DNA of 64,000 bases, taken from positions 31,236 through 95,235 of the forward strand of contig CAYROO010000010.1 in the NCBI GenBank assembly GCA_964425915.1. Reading direction: 5' to 3'. Source of the DNA: Polycyclovorans sp964425915. Lineage in GTDB: Bacteria; Pseudomonadota; Gammaproteobacteria; Nevskiales; Nevskiaceae. Each line of letters begins with the position of its first letter. Positions within the stretch are counted from its first letter, which is position 1. Under the pieces are notes generated by a model that was not told the origin of the DNA, did no database searches, and was given only the letters and a program-made list of their open reading frames with translations. A program made the position numbers and the translations under genes. Below are positions 49,402-57,493 of this stretch, in pieces.

Positions 49402-50915
49402 GCCGCCCCCTCCGGGGCATGGTCGCGTTGCCAAAGCGCCCGATAACGCGCGCATTCTGCTGCCGCCTCGGACGGACTCCATCCCATCGTCGGCTGCACC
49501 CGCGCAAGGATTTCGGGCAGTAAAGCCGCGCCGCCCTCCGGCAGCAACAGACCGAGCCGGGTGCGCCGCAACAGCAGGTCGTCGAGATGACGGATCCGCT
49601 CAGCCTGCGCCGCCCAGCGCAGCTCGGCCCAGGTAAAGGGCGTGTCGGCGATCGCGGCATGATCCTCGCCTGGCGTCTCTGCCAGGCAGCGACCGGCGGC
49701 GAGAATGCCCAAACGGCCGTAGAGCCGCTGCTGACTCGGCACCGGCGAGGCCGCCAACAGCCGACCGGGAACCAGCGCCATCTCCAGTGATGGGCAGTCA
49801 CGCGCGGCGCTACGGAGCACATCGGTGGCGGTATGACGAAAGGTGGTGAGCTTGCCACCGGTCACACCAACCAGACCAGGCGCCGTCCACAGCGCCGACT
49901 CACGTGACTCGGCGGAGGGATCGGCGCGCCCGCCAGCCACCACTGGCCGCACTCCGGCATAACTGGCTATCGCATCGCGCAGTCGCGGTGCACGCGTCGG
50001 AAAGGCTGCGCGCAATCCGGCGAGTAGATAGTCTGCCTCCGACGCCGACATTCGCACCGGCATGCCGACGGAATGATCAACATCGGTGGTGCCGCAGATC
50101 ACCCGGCCCAGCCAAGGGACGGCAAACACGGGGCGCTGGTCCTGTGGGTGCAGCCAGGACACCGCCTGGCGCAGCGGCAGCTGCAGCGACGAGAACACCA
50201 GATGGCTGCCACGCAGCGGCCGCAAGGCGGGGGCACCCCAGTCGGGATCAGCCTGCCGCCCTGTGGCCAGCACGGTGACGTCGGCCTTGAGGCGTCGCTG
50301 CTCACCGGTTTCGACATCGACGAGATCGACACCGGCAACCCGATCGCCACGGCGCCAGACTTGGGCACGCGTGTAATTGCGAGCCTGTCCACCGGCCTCG
50401 ATGCCGTCGAAGATCAGCCGCAGGACCAGCCGGGCGTCGTCGGTGACCGCATCCTCAAAGTGAAGCGCGCCACGCAGCTGCGGATGAGACAAGGCGGGCA
50501 CTGCCGCTTCAGCCTGCGCGGCGGTCCAATGACCGGATCGCCGCCGACCGGCCAGTCGGTCGTATAACCAGAGCCCTGCCTGCAAAGTCCACCGTGTCGG
50601 GGACTGACCCTCATGCAAGGGCATGACGAATGGCATCGGCTCGACCAGCCCCGGCAAGGCGGCCACCAGCGCATCGCGCTCGCGCACCGCCGCACGGGTC
50701 AGGCGCCATTGCCCCTGCTTGAGATAGCGCAACCCCCCATGCACCAGTTTCGACGACCAGCTGGACGTGCCACTGGCAAAGTCGGCCGCCTCCACCAGCA
50801 CCACGCGTCGCCCCGCAGATGCCGCCTGGTGGAAGATCCCCGCCCCGGTAATGCCACCACCCACAATCACCAGATCGACCGACTCTGGCAGGCTGGCGAG
50901 AGGCTCCACGGTCAC
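49398..50915 (-). CDS. GlpD-like glycerol-3-phosphate dehydrogenase / FAD oxidoreductase
   Basis: This 505-residue flavoprotein has the FAD Rossmann motif VIVGGGITGAGIFHQAA (GxGxxG at residues about 19-24), then DFASGTSSWSSKLVHGGLRYLKQ, the GlpD family block, and VTGGKLTTFRHTA at the C-terminal part. It would oxidise glycerol 3-phosphate (or an analogue) to DHAP and pass electrons to quinone. Start is GTG 50915, overlapping the upstream stop by 4 bases. Compared with GlpD, W replaces R in SGTSS-W-SSKL, so the true substrate may differ. Confidence 0.88.
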   Translation of the reverse strand: MTVEPLASLPESVDLVIVGGGITGAGIFHQAASAGRRVVLVEAADFASGTSSWSSKLVHGGLRYLKQGQWRLTRAAVRERDALVAALPGLVEPMPFVMPLHEGQSPTRWTLQAGLWLYDRLAGRRRSGHWTAAQAEAAVPALSHPQLRGALHFEDAVTDDARLVLRLIFDGIEAGGQARNYTRAQVWRRGDRVAGVDLVDVETGEQRRLKADVTVLATGRQADPDWGAPALRPLRGSHLVFSSLQLPLRQAVSWLHPQDQRPVFAVPWLGRVICGTTDVDHSVGMPVRMSASEADYLLAGLRAAFPTRAPRLRDAIASYAGVRPVVAGGRADPSAESRESALWTAPGLVGVTGGKLTTFRHTATDVLRSAARDCPSLEMALVPGRLLAASPVPSQQRLYGRLGILAAGRCLAETPGEDHAAIADTPFTWAELRWAAQAERIRHLDDLLLRRTRLGLLLPEGGAALLPEILARVQPTMGWSPSEAAAECARYRALWQRDHAPEGAA

Positions 50916-52504
50916 GCGAACAGCTTCCCGGGATTCATCCGCCCCTCAGGGTCGAGTGCATCGGCGGCTGACCGAATCAGCGCCATGCCGAGCTCGCCCT
51001 TCTCCTTGGGCAGGTAGGGCGCATGGTCACGCCCCACACCATGCTGATGAGAAATGGTGCCGCCGTGTTCGACAATTGTGGAGGACAGGGCCTGCTTGAG
51101 CGATTGCCAGCGCGCCAGGTCGGCGTCCGCATCGCCGGCACTAGGGAACACGAAGGTGCTGTAGATGCTGCAGCCCTGAGGATAAACATGAGAGAGGTGG
51201 GTGAACGCCAACATGCGGTCACCGAAGCCCTCGTAGACCTGTTGTGCGGTGCGCTCAAGCGCACGCATCAGCGGGGTCGCAGATGCCCATGGCACACAGG
51301 TTTCGACGGTATCCGCTCCATAGCCGAGCCGCCACAGGCTATTGCGCAGATAGGGCCCGCGGAATCGGTTGCGCGACCAGGCCTGGCCCATGGCCTTGCC
51401 GACATGGACTCCGCGCTGTCGCTTGGCCACCGCGAGCGCTTCCCGGAGGTGGCGTCGACACTGTCCGAGACTGCCGGTCACGCCGATCATCAACAGGCAC
51501 TGTCCCGACCCGACACCGCGCAGGCCGAGATAGCGCTGTAACCAGGCAATGAGCTTTTCATGACCGGCCAGGCGCAGCTGGGTTTCGGTCTCCAGCTCAT
51601 TGGAGACCCGCAGCATCGACAGCGGGATGGCCTGATGCACCATCTGACGCACCGCCTCCAATGCCACATCCCAGGCCGGAAAGAACACGGCATGGAAGGA
51701 CTCATGCGCTGGCCGCGGCCGGATACGCACGGTGGCCTCGGTGAGCAGACCCAATCGGCCCTCGGATCCCAGCACCCACTCGCGGAGATCGGGGCCAGCG
51801 CTCGACGCAGGCACCTGTCCCACCCGCAGACGCCCCCGCGGGCTGATCAGTTCGCCCCCCTGGAACAACTGTTCGATACGACCATATCGGTAACTCTGCT
51901 GGCCGGAGGAGCGTGTCACCACCCAGCCGCCCAGCGTGGAGTACTCGAAACTCTGAGGGTAATGTCCGAGGACATGCCCCTGCTCACGCAACTGTGCCTC
52001 CAATGCCGGACCTGCAACCCCCGCGCCAAAGCGGGCCAATTGATGCCGGGGGTCCAGCTGCAGCAAGCGGTTCAGGCGCGACATCGCGATGTTCACCACC
52101 GGACGGTCGTCAACCGGCACGGACAAATGGCCGACCACCGAAGTGCCACCACCGTGTGGAATCACCACGGCCCCGGCAGCGCACGCCTCTTGCAGCACCG
52201 TCTCTGCCGCATCGGAATCCGGGGGAAACGACACTGCATCGGCGACCGGCCCCACCCGCCCCGACTTCAGCGCCAGCCAATCGGGAAAGCTCTGACCCCG
52301 GGCATGGTCCAGTCGTATTTCGGGCTCGGTGTTCCAGTGGGCACCCCAGCGCCCACGTGCAGCCGCGATGCTCGCAACCGCCTGAGCACGGCTCGCCTCA
52401 GCCTGGGGACGACCACGGCCGATCCGCTCGACCAGATAGGTCTGAGCAAGCGGCGTTAACGGGAAGTCGGTACTGTCGTCACCCCAGCCGTTCCAGCGAC
52501 GCAT
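50912..52504 (-). CDS. FAD-binding oxidase, alkyldihydroxyacetonephosphate-synthase-like
   Basis: This 530-residue protein is of the PCMH/AGPS family. MRRWNGWGDDSTDFPL at the N-terminus and the FAD motifs IPHGGGTSVVGH, DPRHQLARFGAGV and YPQSFEYSTLGGWVVTRSSG with YGRIEQL are very close to alkyl-DHAP synthase. The C-terminal HQH (residues 486-488, SHQHGVGRDH) corresponds to the HHH motif of eukaryotic AGPS. Start ATG 52504 is chosen by homology; ATG 52513 and TTG 52522 are in frame upstream. It may use DHAP-linked substrates; E. coli YgcU is a similar protein of unknown function. Confidence 0.85.
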   Translation of the reverse strand: MRRWNGWGDDSTDFPLTPLAQTYLVERIGRGRPQAEASRAQAVASIAAARGRWGAHWNTEPEIRLDHARGQSFPDWLALKSGRVGPVADAVSFPPDSDAAETVLQEACAAGAVVIPHGGGTSVVGHLSVPVDDRPVVNIAMSRLNRLLQLDPRHQLARFGAGVAGPALEAQLREQGHVLGHYPQSFEYSTLGGWVVTRSSGQQSYRYGRIEQLFQGGELISPRGRLRVGQVPASSAGPDLREWVLGSEGRLGLLTEATVRIRPRPAHESFHAVFFPAWDVALEAVRQMVHQAIPLSMLRVSNELETETQLRLAGHEKLIAWLQRYLGLRGVGSGQCLLMIGVTGSLGQCRRHLREALAVAKRQRGVHVGKAMGQAWSRNRFRGPYLRNSLWRLGYGADTVETCVPWASATPLMRALERTAQQVYEGFGDRMLAFTHLSHVYPQGCSIYSTFVFPSAGDADADLARWQSLKQALSSTIVEHGGTISHQHGVGRDHAPYLPKEKGELGMALIRSAADALDPEGRMNPGKLFA

Positions 52505-52547
52505 ACGGAGCATCCGGCGCAAATTCGCGACCGAGTATAACCAGCGC

Positions 52548-53330
52548 TCAAGAACTCGCTGTGGCGTGCAGCTGACGCAGAGTTTCCAGGGTGACCCACG
52601 GCAGCGGCCCCCCCTGCCCCTTCAGCACATGGGTGGGGGCACCCGGCTCGCCCAGGCTACTGACCACCAGCGCCGCACCACTGAAATCCTGCCCGACCGT
52701 GTCCTCGTTGACCGTGACGATGGCCGGCAGACCGGCCGCACGTGCTGCGCGCAGGCCCATCTCAGAATCCTCCAGCGCAACGCAGTCCCGAGCCGTCAGT
52801 CCCAACCGCGCCATCGCCAGACGGTAGAGGTCCGGCGCTGGCTTCTTGTGGCTGACTTCCTCACCACTGGCCACCACCTCAATGACGCTGGTGAGGGCGG
52901 GTCCCAGGATGTATCGCAGCACCGGATTAAGCGTCTTCCGCGTGGCATTGGTGACGATGGCGAGGCGGATGTTCTGCTCGGTCGCTTCGCGGATGATGCG
53001 GGCAATGCCGGGCCGTAGCGGCACCCGTCCACGCCGCATGTAGCGCCGGAAGTACTTGGATTTGAGCGCGTGCACCTCGGCCACCCAGTTGTCGAGATTG
53101 GCGTCGACCGCCGCGCGGTGCGTGCCGAGCTCGGGCTGATATTGCTGAACGTAGTGCCGGAGTCGCTCACGTCCGCCCGGCTGCCGCAGCAACTTGCGGT
53201 AGAGTTTGGGTCCCCAGCGGAACCCTAGACCCATTTGGCGGAAAGCGCGGTTGTAAGCGGGACGATGCCCCAGCGCCTCGGTGTCGGCGAGCGTGCCATC
53301 GACGTCAAACAGTATGGCTTGGAGCGTCAT
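52548..53330 (-). CDS. HAD-superfamily hydrolase, CbbY-like
   Basis: This 260-residue phosphatase has motif I FDVDGTLADTE (nucleophile D9, acid/base D11), motif II IVTNATRK, Lys in SHKKPAPDLYR and motif IV ALEDSEMGLRAARAAG. The cap pattern (EALGHRPAYNRAF, GGRERL) is close to CbbY, a xylulose-1,5-bisphosphate phosphatase. ATG 53330 starts the fold; the frame is open back to 53414. It lies 43 bases before the AGPS-like gene on the same strand and probably heads that four-gene operon. The substrate is probably a small sugar or polyol phosphate. Confidence 0.88.
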   Translation of the reverse strand: MTLQAILFDVDGTLADTEALGHRPAYNRAFRQMGLGFRWGPKLYRKLLRQPGGRERLRHYVQQYQPELGTHRAAVDANLDNWVAEVHALKSKYFRRYMRRGRVPLRPGIARIIREATEQNIRLAIVTNATRKTLNPVLRYILGPALTSVIEVVASGEEVSHKKPAPDLYRLAMARLGLTARDCVALEDSEMGLRAARAAGLPAIVTVNEDTVGQDFSGAALVVSSLGEPGAPTHVLKGQGGPLPWVTLETLRQLHATASS

Positions 53331-53415
53331 GCGCTCGAACACGAGACGAAGGCGGTCCGACGGGACGGCACCATGATTTTTTTGTGTACGCGAATGTGGG
53401 TCACATGCTAACAAA

Positions 53416-54312
53416 GTGTCCAGTCGAATCGTAGCGCCCAGCCCCTATGTGGGGCGTTTCGCCCCCACTCCCAGCGGACCGCTGCACCTGGGATCGCTGG
53501 TGACCGCGGTCGCCAGCTGGTGGCATGCACGACGCGTCGGTGGCCGCTGGCTGCTGCGCATCGACGACCTCGACAGACAACGCTGCCCTCCAACCGCGGC
53601 CGATCGCATCAAACGTCAGTTATCGCACTGTGGACTGCATTGGGATGGCAGCGCTGTCCACCAGCGCGAACGCATTGACCACTATAGGCAGGGACTGCAG
53701 CAGTTGCTGGCCAAGGGCCATGTGTTCCCCTGCAATTGCACGCGCGCCGCCCTGCGACAACGCGGCCCGGCGGGGGCCGCCCCTTATGATGGCCACTGCC
53801 TGCAGTTCCCGCCCACCAGCGGTCCGCTCAGCCTTCGCTTTCAGCCGCTACCCGGTGCGCCGGTGCGCTTCATCGATGGACAGTTCGGCATGCAGCAGCG
53901 TGCCCGCCAGAACTGCGTGGGCTTCCCCCTGTGGCGAGTGGACGATGTGCCGGCCTATGCCCTCGCGGGGGCGGTAGACGAAGCGCACCTGGGTGTCACC
54001 GAAGCGGTCCGCGGTGACGACTTGCTGGAGGAAACCTTCTCGCAGCTCCTGGTCATGGACGCCCTCAAGCTGCCGTCACCGCGATGGCGTCACTTGCCGG
54101 TGGTGCGCGGCGCGGACGGCCGTAAGCTGTCCAAGCAGAACCATGCAGCCGCGGTCGCCGAGACCCCGGCCTCTGCGGTCGCGGCAGTGCGGGAAGCCCT
54201 GGCGCGGATTGGGTGGCAGGTTCCGGCCGATCTGGCAACAGCGCCGGCTGCCGATCAGTTGGCCTGGACACTGAAACAACCGTGGCCGACCCCGGCGGCG
54301 GTGCCGCAGTAG
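53416..54312 (+). CDS. gluQ: glutamyl-Q tRNA(Asp) synthetase
   Basis: This 298-residue GluRS paralogue without anticodon-binding domain charges glutamate onto queuosine in tRNA-Asp. Motifs: GRFAPTPSGPLHLGSLVTA (HIGH-like), RIDDLDRQRC, zinc ligands in CNCTRAALR and the Tyr/Cys block YDGHC, and LSKQNHA in place of KMSKS. The start is GTG 53416, with no ATG available. QueF for queuosine synthesis is also in this window. It is divergent from the HAD gene. No dksA lies upstream, unlike in E. coli. Confidence 0.94.
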   Translation: MSSRIVAPSPYVGRFAPTPSGPLHLGSLVTAVASWWHARRVGGRWLLRIDDLDRQRCPPTAADRIKRQLSHCGLHWDGSAVHQRERIDHYRQGLQQLLAKGHVFPCNCTRAALRQRGPAGAAPYDGHCLQFPPTSGPLSLRFQPLPGAPVRFIDGQFGMQQRARQNCVGFPLWRVDDVPAYALAGAVDEAHLGVTEAVRGDDLLEETFSQLLVMDALKLPSPRWRHLPVVRGADGRKLSKQNHAAAVAETPASAVAAVREALARIGWQVPADLATAPAADQLAWTLKQPWPTPAAVPQ

Positions 54313-54345
54313 TGGTCCGGCCACGCTTCTGGCATCATCGCTTGA

Positions 54346-54357
54346 TGCACTGCAACA
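54346..54357. promoter_or_regulatory. candidate PhaR site before phaR
   Basis: TGCACTGCAACA occurs 16 bases before the phaR ATG and recurs exactly at 54976-54987 in the small-RNA promoter. TGCACTGCA is itself a near-palindrome. PhaR proteins are known to repress their own gene and phasin genes, so this is a likely autoregulatory operator; the binding itself is inference. Confidence 0.6.
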
Positions 54358-54372
54358 AAGCTGCCGTCGATC

Positions 54373-54861
54373 ATGTCTGAAACGCGCGTCATCAAGAAGT
54401 ACCCCAACCGCCGGCTGTACGACACGGCCATCAGCCGATACATCACACTGGAAGAGATTCGCCAGCTGGTGATCGACGGCGTCGAGTTCCGAGTCGAAGA
54501 CAAACGTACGCACCAGGACATCACCCGCAGCATCCTTCTGCAAGTCATTTCCGAGCGGGAGGAGAACGGCACCCCGATCTTCACCAACGAGTTGCTGCAG
54601 TTCATCATTCGGTACTACGGCGACCCCATGCAGGCGAGCATCACCCGCTATCTGGAGCTGTCACTGCGGATGTTCGCCGAGCAGCAGCAGCACTTCACCG
54701 AGCAACTTCGCACCATGCTGGGTCAAGCGCAGCAGCCCCTGCAAAGCCTCAAGGAGCTTGCGGATCGGCAGCTGCCAATCTGGAAGTCGGTGCGCCGTGA
54801 ATTCATCCGGAACCTTTCTGATCGGGCACGGTCCATCAAGTCGAAGTTGCCAGAAGGTTGA
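54373..54861 (+). CDS. phaR: polyhydroxyalkanoate synthesis repressor PhaR
   Basis: This 162-residue regulator represses phasin genes and itself, and leaves DNA when it binds PHB granules. The N-terminal PHB_acc_N domain is intact (RVIKKYPNRRLYDTAISRYI, LVIDGVEFRVEDKRTHQDIT, RSILLQVISEREE), followed by PHB_acc-type ELLQFIIRYYGDPMQASITRYLE and a helical C-terminus. No PHA synthase or phasin gene is in the window. The downstream intergenic region carries a second copy of its candidate operator. Confidence 0.94.
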   Translation: MSETRVIKKYPNRRLYDTAISRYITLEEIRQLVIDGVEFRVEDKRTHQDITRSILLQVISEREENGTPIFTNELLQFIIRYYGDPMQASITRYLELSLRMFAEQQQHFTEQLRTMLGQAQQPLQSLKELADRQLPIWKSVRREFIRNLSDRARSIKSKLPEG

Positions 54862-54947
54862 TGGACGATCGTTCAAGTCCCGCAGCCCAGGGACGACGAA
54901 GCAACTTAAGTTATTGAACAAAAACAAACTTTAGTTCTCTTCGTCGA

Positions 54948-54987
54948 TTGACATAGTAGTAAGTCAATCTTATACTGCACTGCAACA
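54948..54987 (+). promoter_or_regulatory. strong sigma-70 promoter with PhaR-type site
   Basis: TTGACA (54948-54953) and TATACT (54971-54976) are 17 bases apart, near the perfect sigma-70 promoter. A 7-bp inverted repeat (GATTGAC and GTCAATC, 10-base spacer) spans the -35 to spacer. TGCACTGCAACA at 54976-54987 starts at the last base of the -10 box and covers the start point, where a bound repressor would block transcription. Confidence 0.85.
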
Positions 54988-55106
54988 TAACCAAGGCAAC
55001 AAAAAACCCGACATGTCGGGTGACCTGCCGGGTTGAAGAGTCTCCTCCAGAAAGGCCTAGCGCCTTTCTCGCACCTTGCCCCCCATCATCATTGGGGGGC
55101 TCTTTT
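54984..55106 (+). ncRNA. candidate small RNA between phaR and pnp
   Basis: A transcript of about 123 nt is predicted from the promoter at 54948 to the terminator at 55078. It would hold a hairpin at 55006-55021 (ACCCGA, loop CATG, TCGGGT; a perfect 16-bp palindrome in DNA), one at 55049-55069 (AGAAAGGC with GCCTTTCT) and the terminator. It contains one tiny frame (ATG 55013, MSGDLPG, no Shine-Dalgarno), which is probably not translated. No protein gene fills 54862-55265; the rest (55107-55225) shows nothing I recognise. No known RNA family is recognised. Confidence 0.65.
55078..55106 (+). terminator. intrinsic terminator of the candidate small RNA
   Basis: The 7-bp stem GCCCCCC with GGGGGGC around a 9-base loop is followed by TCTTTT. 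The next gene, pnp, is on the opposite strand, so this terminator has no other obvious upstream gene than the candidate RNA or phaR. Confidence 0.85.
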
Positions 55107-55225
55107 AGTTCCCCCCTCCAGAGGCCCCAAAAGTCGCCGCTATTGCGGTTCGACTCCTTTATTTCGTTGATTCAGTATTGTCATAAATCCGACTCAGCAA
55201 CGCAAGCGCTGGCGTCGCCATGACG

Positions 55226-55261
55226 GACGCCCTGCCCAGTACGGTGACCGGGCAGGGCGTC
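55226..55261 (-). terminator. long hairpin after pnp
   Basis: A 12-bp perfect inverted repeat (GACGCCCTGCCC and GGGCAGGGCGTC, 12-base loop) starts 4 bases after the pnp stop. There is no T-run, so it may block 3' exonucleases or assist termination rather than being a classic intrinsic terminator. Confidence 0.7.
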
Positions 55262-55265
55262 ATGT

Positions 55266-57362
55266 TCATGCCTCGGCAACGTCCACTGACTTCATGGACA
55301 GGCGAATCTTGCCGTCGCGGCTGACTTCCAGCACCTTGACGCGAACGGTTTCGCCCTCCTTGACGACGTCATCCACCTTCTCGACACGCTTGTCGGCAAG
55401 TTGCGAAATGTGGACCAAGCCATCCTTGCCCGGGGCAATGGTCACGAACGCACCGAAATCCATGATCTTGGCGACCTTGCCTTCGTAGATCGCACCGACC
55501 TCGACATCGCGGGTCAGCGCTTCGATCCGTGCCACCGCGGCCTGCGCTGCGAGGCCGTCGGTAGCCGCGATCTTGATCGTGCCATCGTCATCAATATCAA
55601 TCTGGGTATTGGTATCGCGGGTGATGCTCTGAATCGTGGCGCCGCCCTTACCGATCACTTCGCGGATCTTGTCCGGGTGAATCTTGATGGTGGTGATGCG
55701 CGGGGCATACGGCGACATTTCGCTGCGCGGCGTCGGCAACACTTCGGACATCTGCGCAAGAATGTTCAGGCGCGCGGTCTTCGCCTGCTCCAGCGCCTGC
55801 TGCATGATCTCACCGGTGATCCCGGCGATCTTGATATCCATCTGCAGCGCAGTCACGCCATCCTGGGTTCCGGCCACCTTGAAATCCATATCACCCAGGT
55901 GATCTTCGTCGCCGAGAATGTCGGTGAGCACCGCCCAACGCTGATCTTCCAGAATGAGGCCCATCGCCACACCGGCCACGGGCGCCTTCAGCGGCACGCC
56001 GGCATCCATCAGCGACAGGCATGCGCCGCACACCGACGCCATCGATGAGGATCCGTTGGACTCCGTCACCTCCGACACCACGCGCACCACGTACGGGAAC
56101 TCTTTTTCGAGATCCGGCATGACAGCGGCGACCCCGCGCTTGGCCAGTCGGCCGTGGCCGATCTCGCGCCGCTTCGGCATGTTCATGCGCCCGGTTTCGC
56201 CCACGCAGTACGGGGGGAAGTTGTAATGGAACATGAACTTTTCATGCCACTCCCCCTCGATGGCATCGATGATCTGGTAGTCCTTACCGGTGCCCAGCGT
56301 GGCCACCGCCAGCACCTGGGTTTCTCCCCGGGTGAACAGGGCGGAACCATGGGTGCGCGGCAGTACCCCTGCGCTGATCGCCAACGGACGAACGGTGAAA
56401 CGGTCACGGCCATCAATGCGCGGCTGCCCTTCCAGAATGCGATTGCGAACAATGCGCGCCTCCAGCTGGTGCATGCCCTCCTTGACCTGCAGGTCACTCA
56501 TCCCTTCGGGCTTGCCTGCCATCGCAGCGGTCCGCACTTCGCCGAGCTTGCCGTAGCGGGCCTGCTTGTCGGTAAAGGTATAGGCCTCGGTGACGGCGCC
56601 CGCGTACTGCTCGACGTAGCGGGTAACGTCATCAACGTTCGGGGCCTGCCAGTCCCACTTCGGCAGACCGGCCTCCGCAACCAGAGCATTGATGGCATCG
56701 ATGGCCACCTGCATTTGTTCGTGACCGAACAGGACCGCGCCGAGCATCACTGACTCCGGCAGCATCTTGGCTTCGGACTCCACCATCAGCACGGCATCCC
56801 GGGTTCCGGCCACCACCAGTTCGAGTGCAGAGGTCTTCAGCTCGCTCTCGGTGGGATTGAGCAGGAAGTGCCCATCCTTGTATCCAACCTTGGCGGCGCC
56901 AATCGGCCCCATGAATGGCGCACCCGTGAGGGCCACCGCCGCCGAGGCGCCGATCATCGCGGGAATGTCGCCATTGATGTCGGGATCGAGCGACATTACG
57001 GTGGCGGCAATCTGGATCTCGTTGAGGAAGCCTTCCGGGAACAGCGGACGCAGCGGACGATCGATCAGACGCGAGGTCAGCGTTTCCTTCTCAGTGGGAC
57101 GGCCTTCGCGCTTGAAGAAGCCACCGGGGATGCGACCACCGGCGTAGAAGCGCTCCATGTAATCGACCGTCAGCGGGAAAAATGACTGGTCAGGCTTGGC
57201 CTCTTTCTTGGCAACACAGTTGACCATCACCACGGTGTCGCCCATACGCACGATGACGCTGGCGGCTTGGCGCGCGATGGCGCCGGTCTCGAGGGTGACG
57301 GTCTGGTTGCCGTACTGGAACGTCTTGGTGACGGCCTGGGCCGGCGTGGCGGGAATCGCCAT
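55266..57362 (-). CDS. pnp: polynucleotide phosphorylase
   Basis: This 698-residue 3'-5' phosphorolytic RNase has two RNase PH domains separated by a helical domain, the phosphate-binding block NGSSSMASVCGACLSLMDAGVPLK, a KH domain (IREVIGKGGATIQSITRDT) and a C-terminal S1 domain (GAIYEGKVAKIMDFGAFVTI). It starts at ATG 57362. It is the last gene of the rpsO-pnp unit and is preceded by a long hairpin in the leader, as expected for the RNase III/PNPase autocontrol known in E. coli. Confidence 0.99.
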   Translation of the reverse strand: MAIPATPAQAVTKTFQYGNQTVTLETGAIARQAASVIVRMGDTVVMVNCVAKKEAKPDQSFFPLTVDYMERFYAGGRIPGGFFKREGRPTEKETLTSRLIDRPLRPLFPEGFLNEIQIAATVMSLDPDINGDIPAMIGASAAVALTGAPFMGPIGAAKVGYKDGHFLLNPTESELKTSALELVVAGTRDAVLMVESEAKMLPESVMLGAVLFGHEQMQVAIDAINALVAEAGLPKWDWQAPNVDDVTRYVEQYAGAVTEAYTFTDKQARYGKLGEVRTAAMAGKPEGMSDLQVKEGMHQLEARIVRNRILEGQPRIDGRDRFTVRPLAISAGVLPRTHGSALFTRGETQVLAVATLGTGKDYQIIDAIEGEWHEKFMFHYNFPPYCVGETGRMNMPKRREIGHGRLAKRGVAAVMPDLEKEFPYVVRVVSEVTESNGSSSMASVCGACLSLMDAGVPLKAPVAGVAMGLILEDQRWAVLTDILGDEDHLGDMDFKVAGTQDGVTALQMDIKIAGITGEIMQQALEQAKTARLNILAQMSEVLPTPRSEMSPYAPRITTIKIHPDKIREVIGKGGATIQSITRDTNTQIDIDDDGTIKIAATDGLAAQAAVARIEALTRDVEVGAIYEGKVAKIMDFGAFVTIAPGKDGLVHISQLADKRVEKVDDVVKEGETVRVKVLEVSRDGKIRLSMKSVDVAEA

Positions 57363-57384
57363 GGTTTTCAGCTCCTCAGAAAAG

Positions 57385-57426
57385 AAGAAGCCGCCGGGCC
57401 CGACTAGGGCGTGGTGGCGGCTTCTT
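57385..57426 (-). terminator. hairpin between rpsO and pnp
   Basis: On the minus strand AAGAAGCCGCC and GGCGGCTTCTT pair around a 20-base loop, followed by CTTTTC. It looks like a weak terminator or the RNase III cleavage hairpin of the pnp leader. Confidence 0.75.
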
Positions 57427-57493
57427 GGACAATCAAGATCGGGTGTGCGATTGGGCCATGAGCATCATCGGCCGCGGCCGCATCATCCCGGCG

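Noticed and set aside
54892..54946. CGACGAAG and CTTCGTCG inverted repeat as a terminator of phaR.
   Set aside because: The arms are 37 bases apart with no T-run, so it is at best a weak structure.
55020..55223. A 67-codon frame in the phaR-pnp gap.
   Set aside because: It begins with GTG without Shine-Dalgarno, crosses the terminator at 55078-55106 and has unusual composition.
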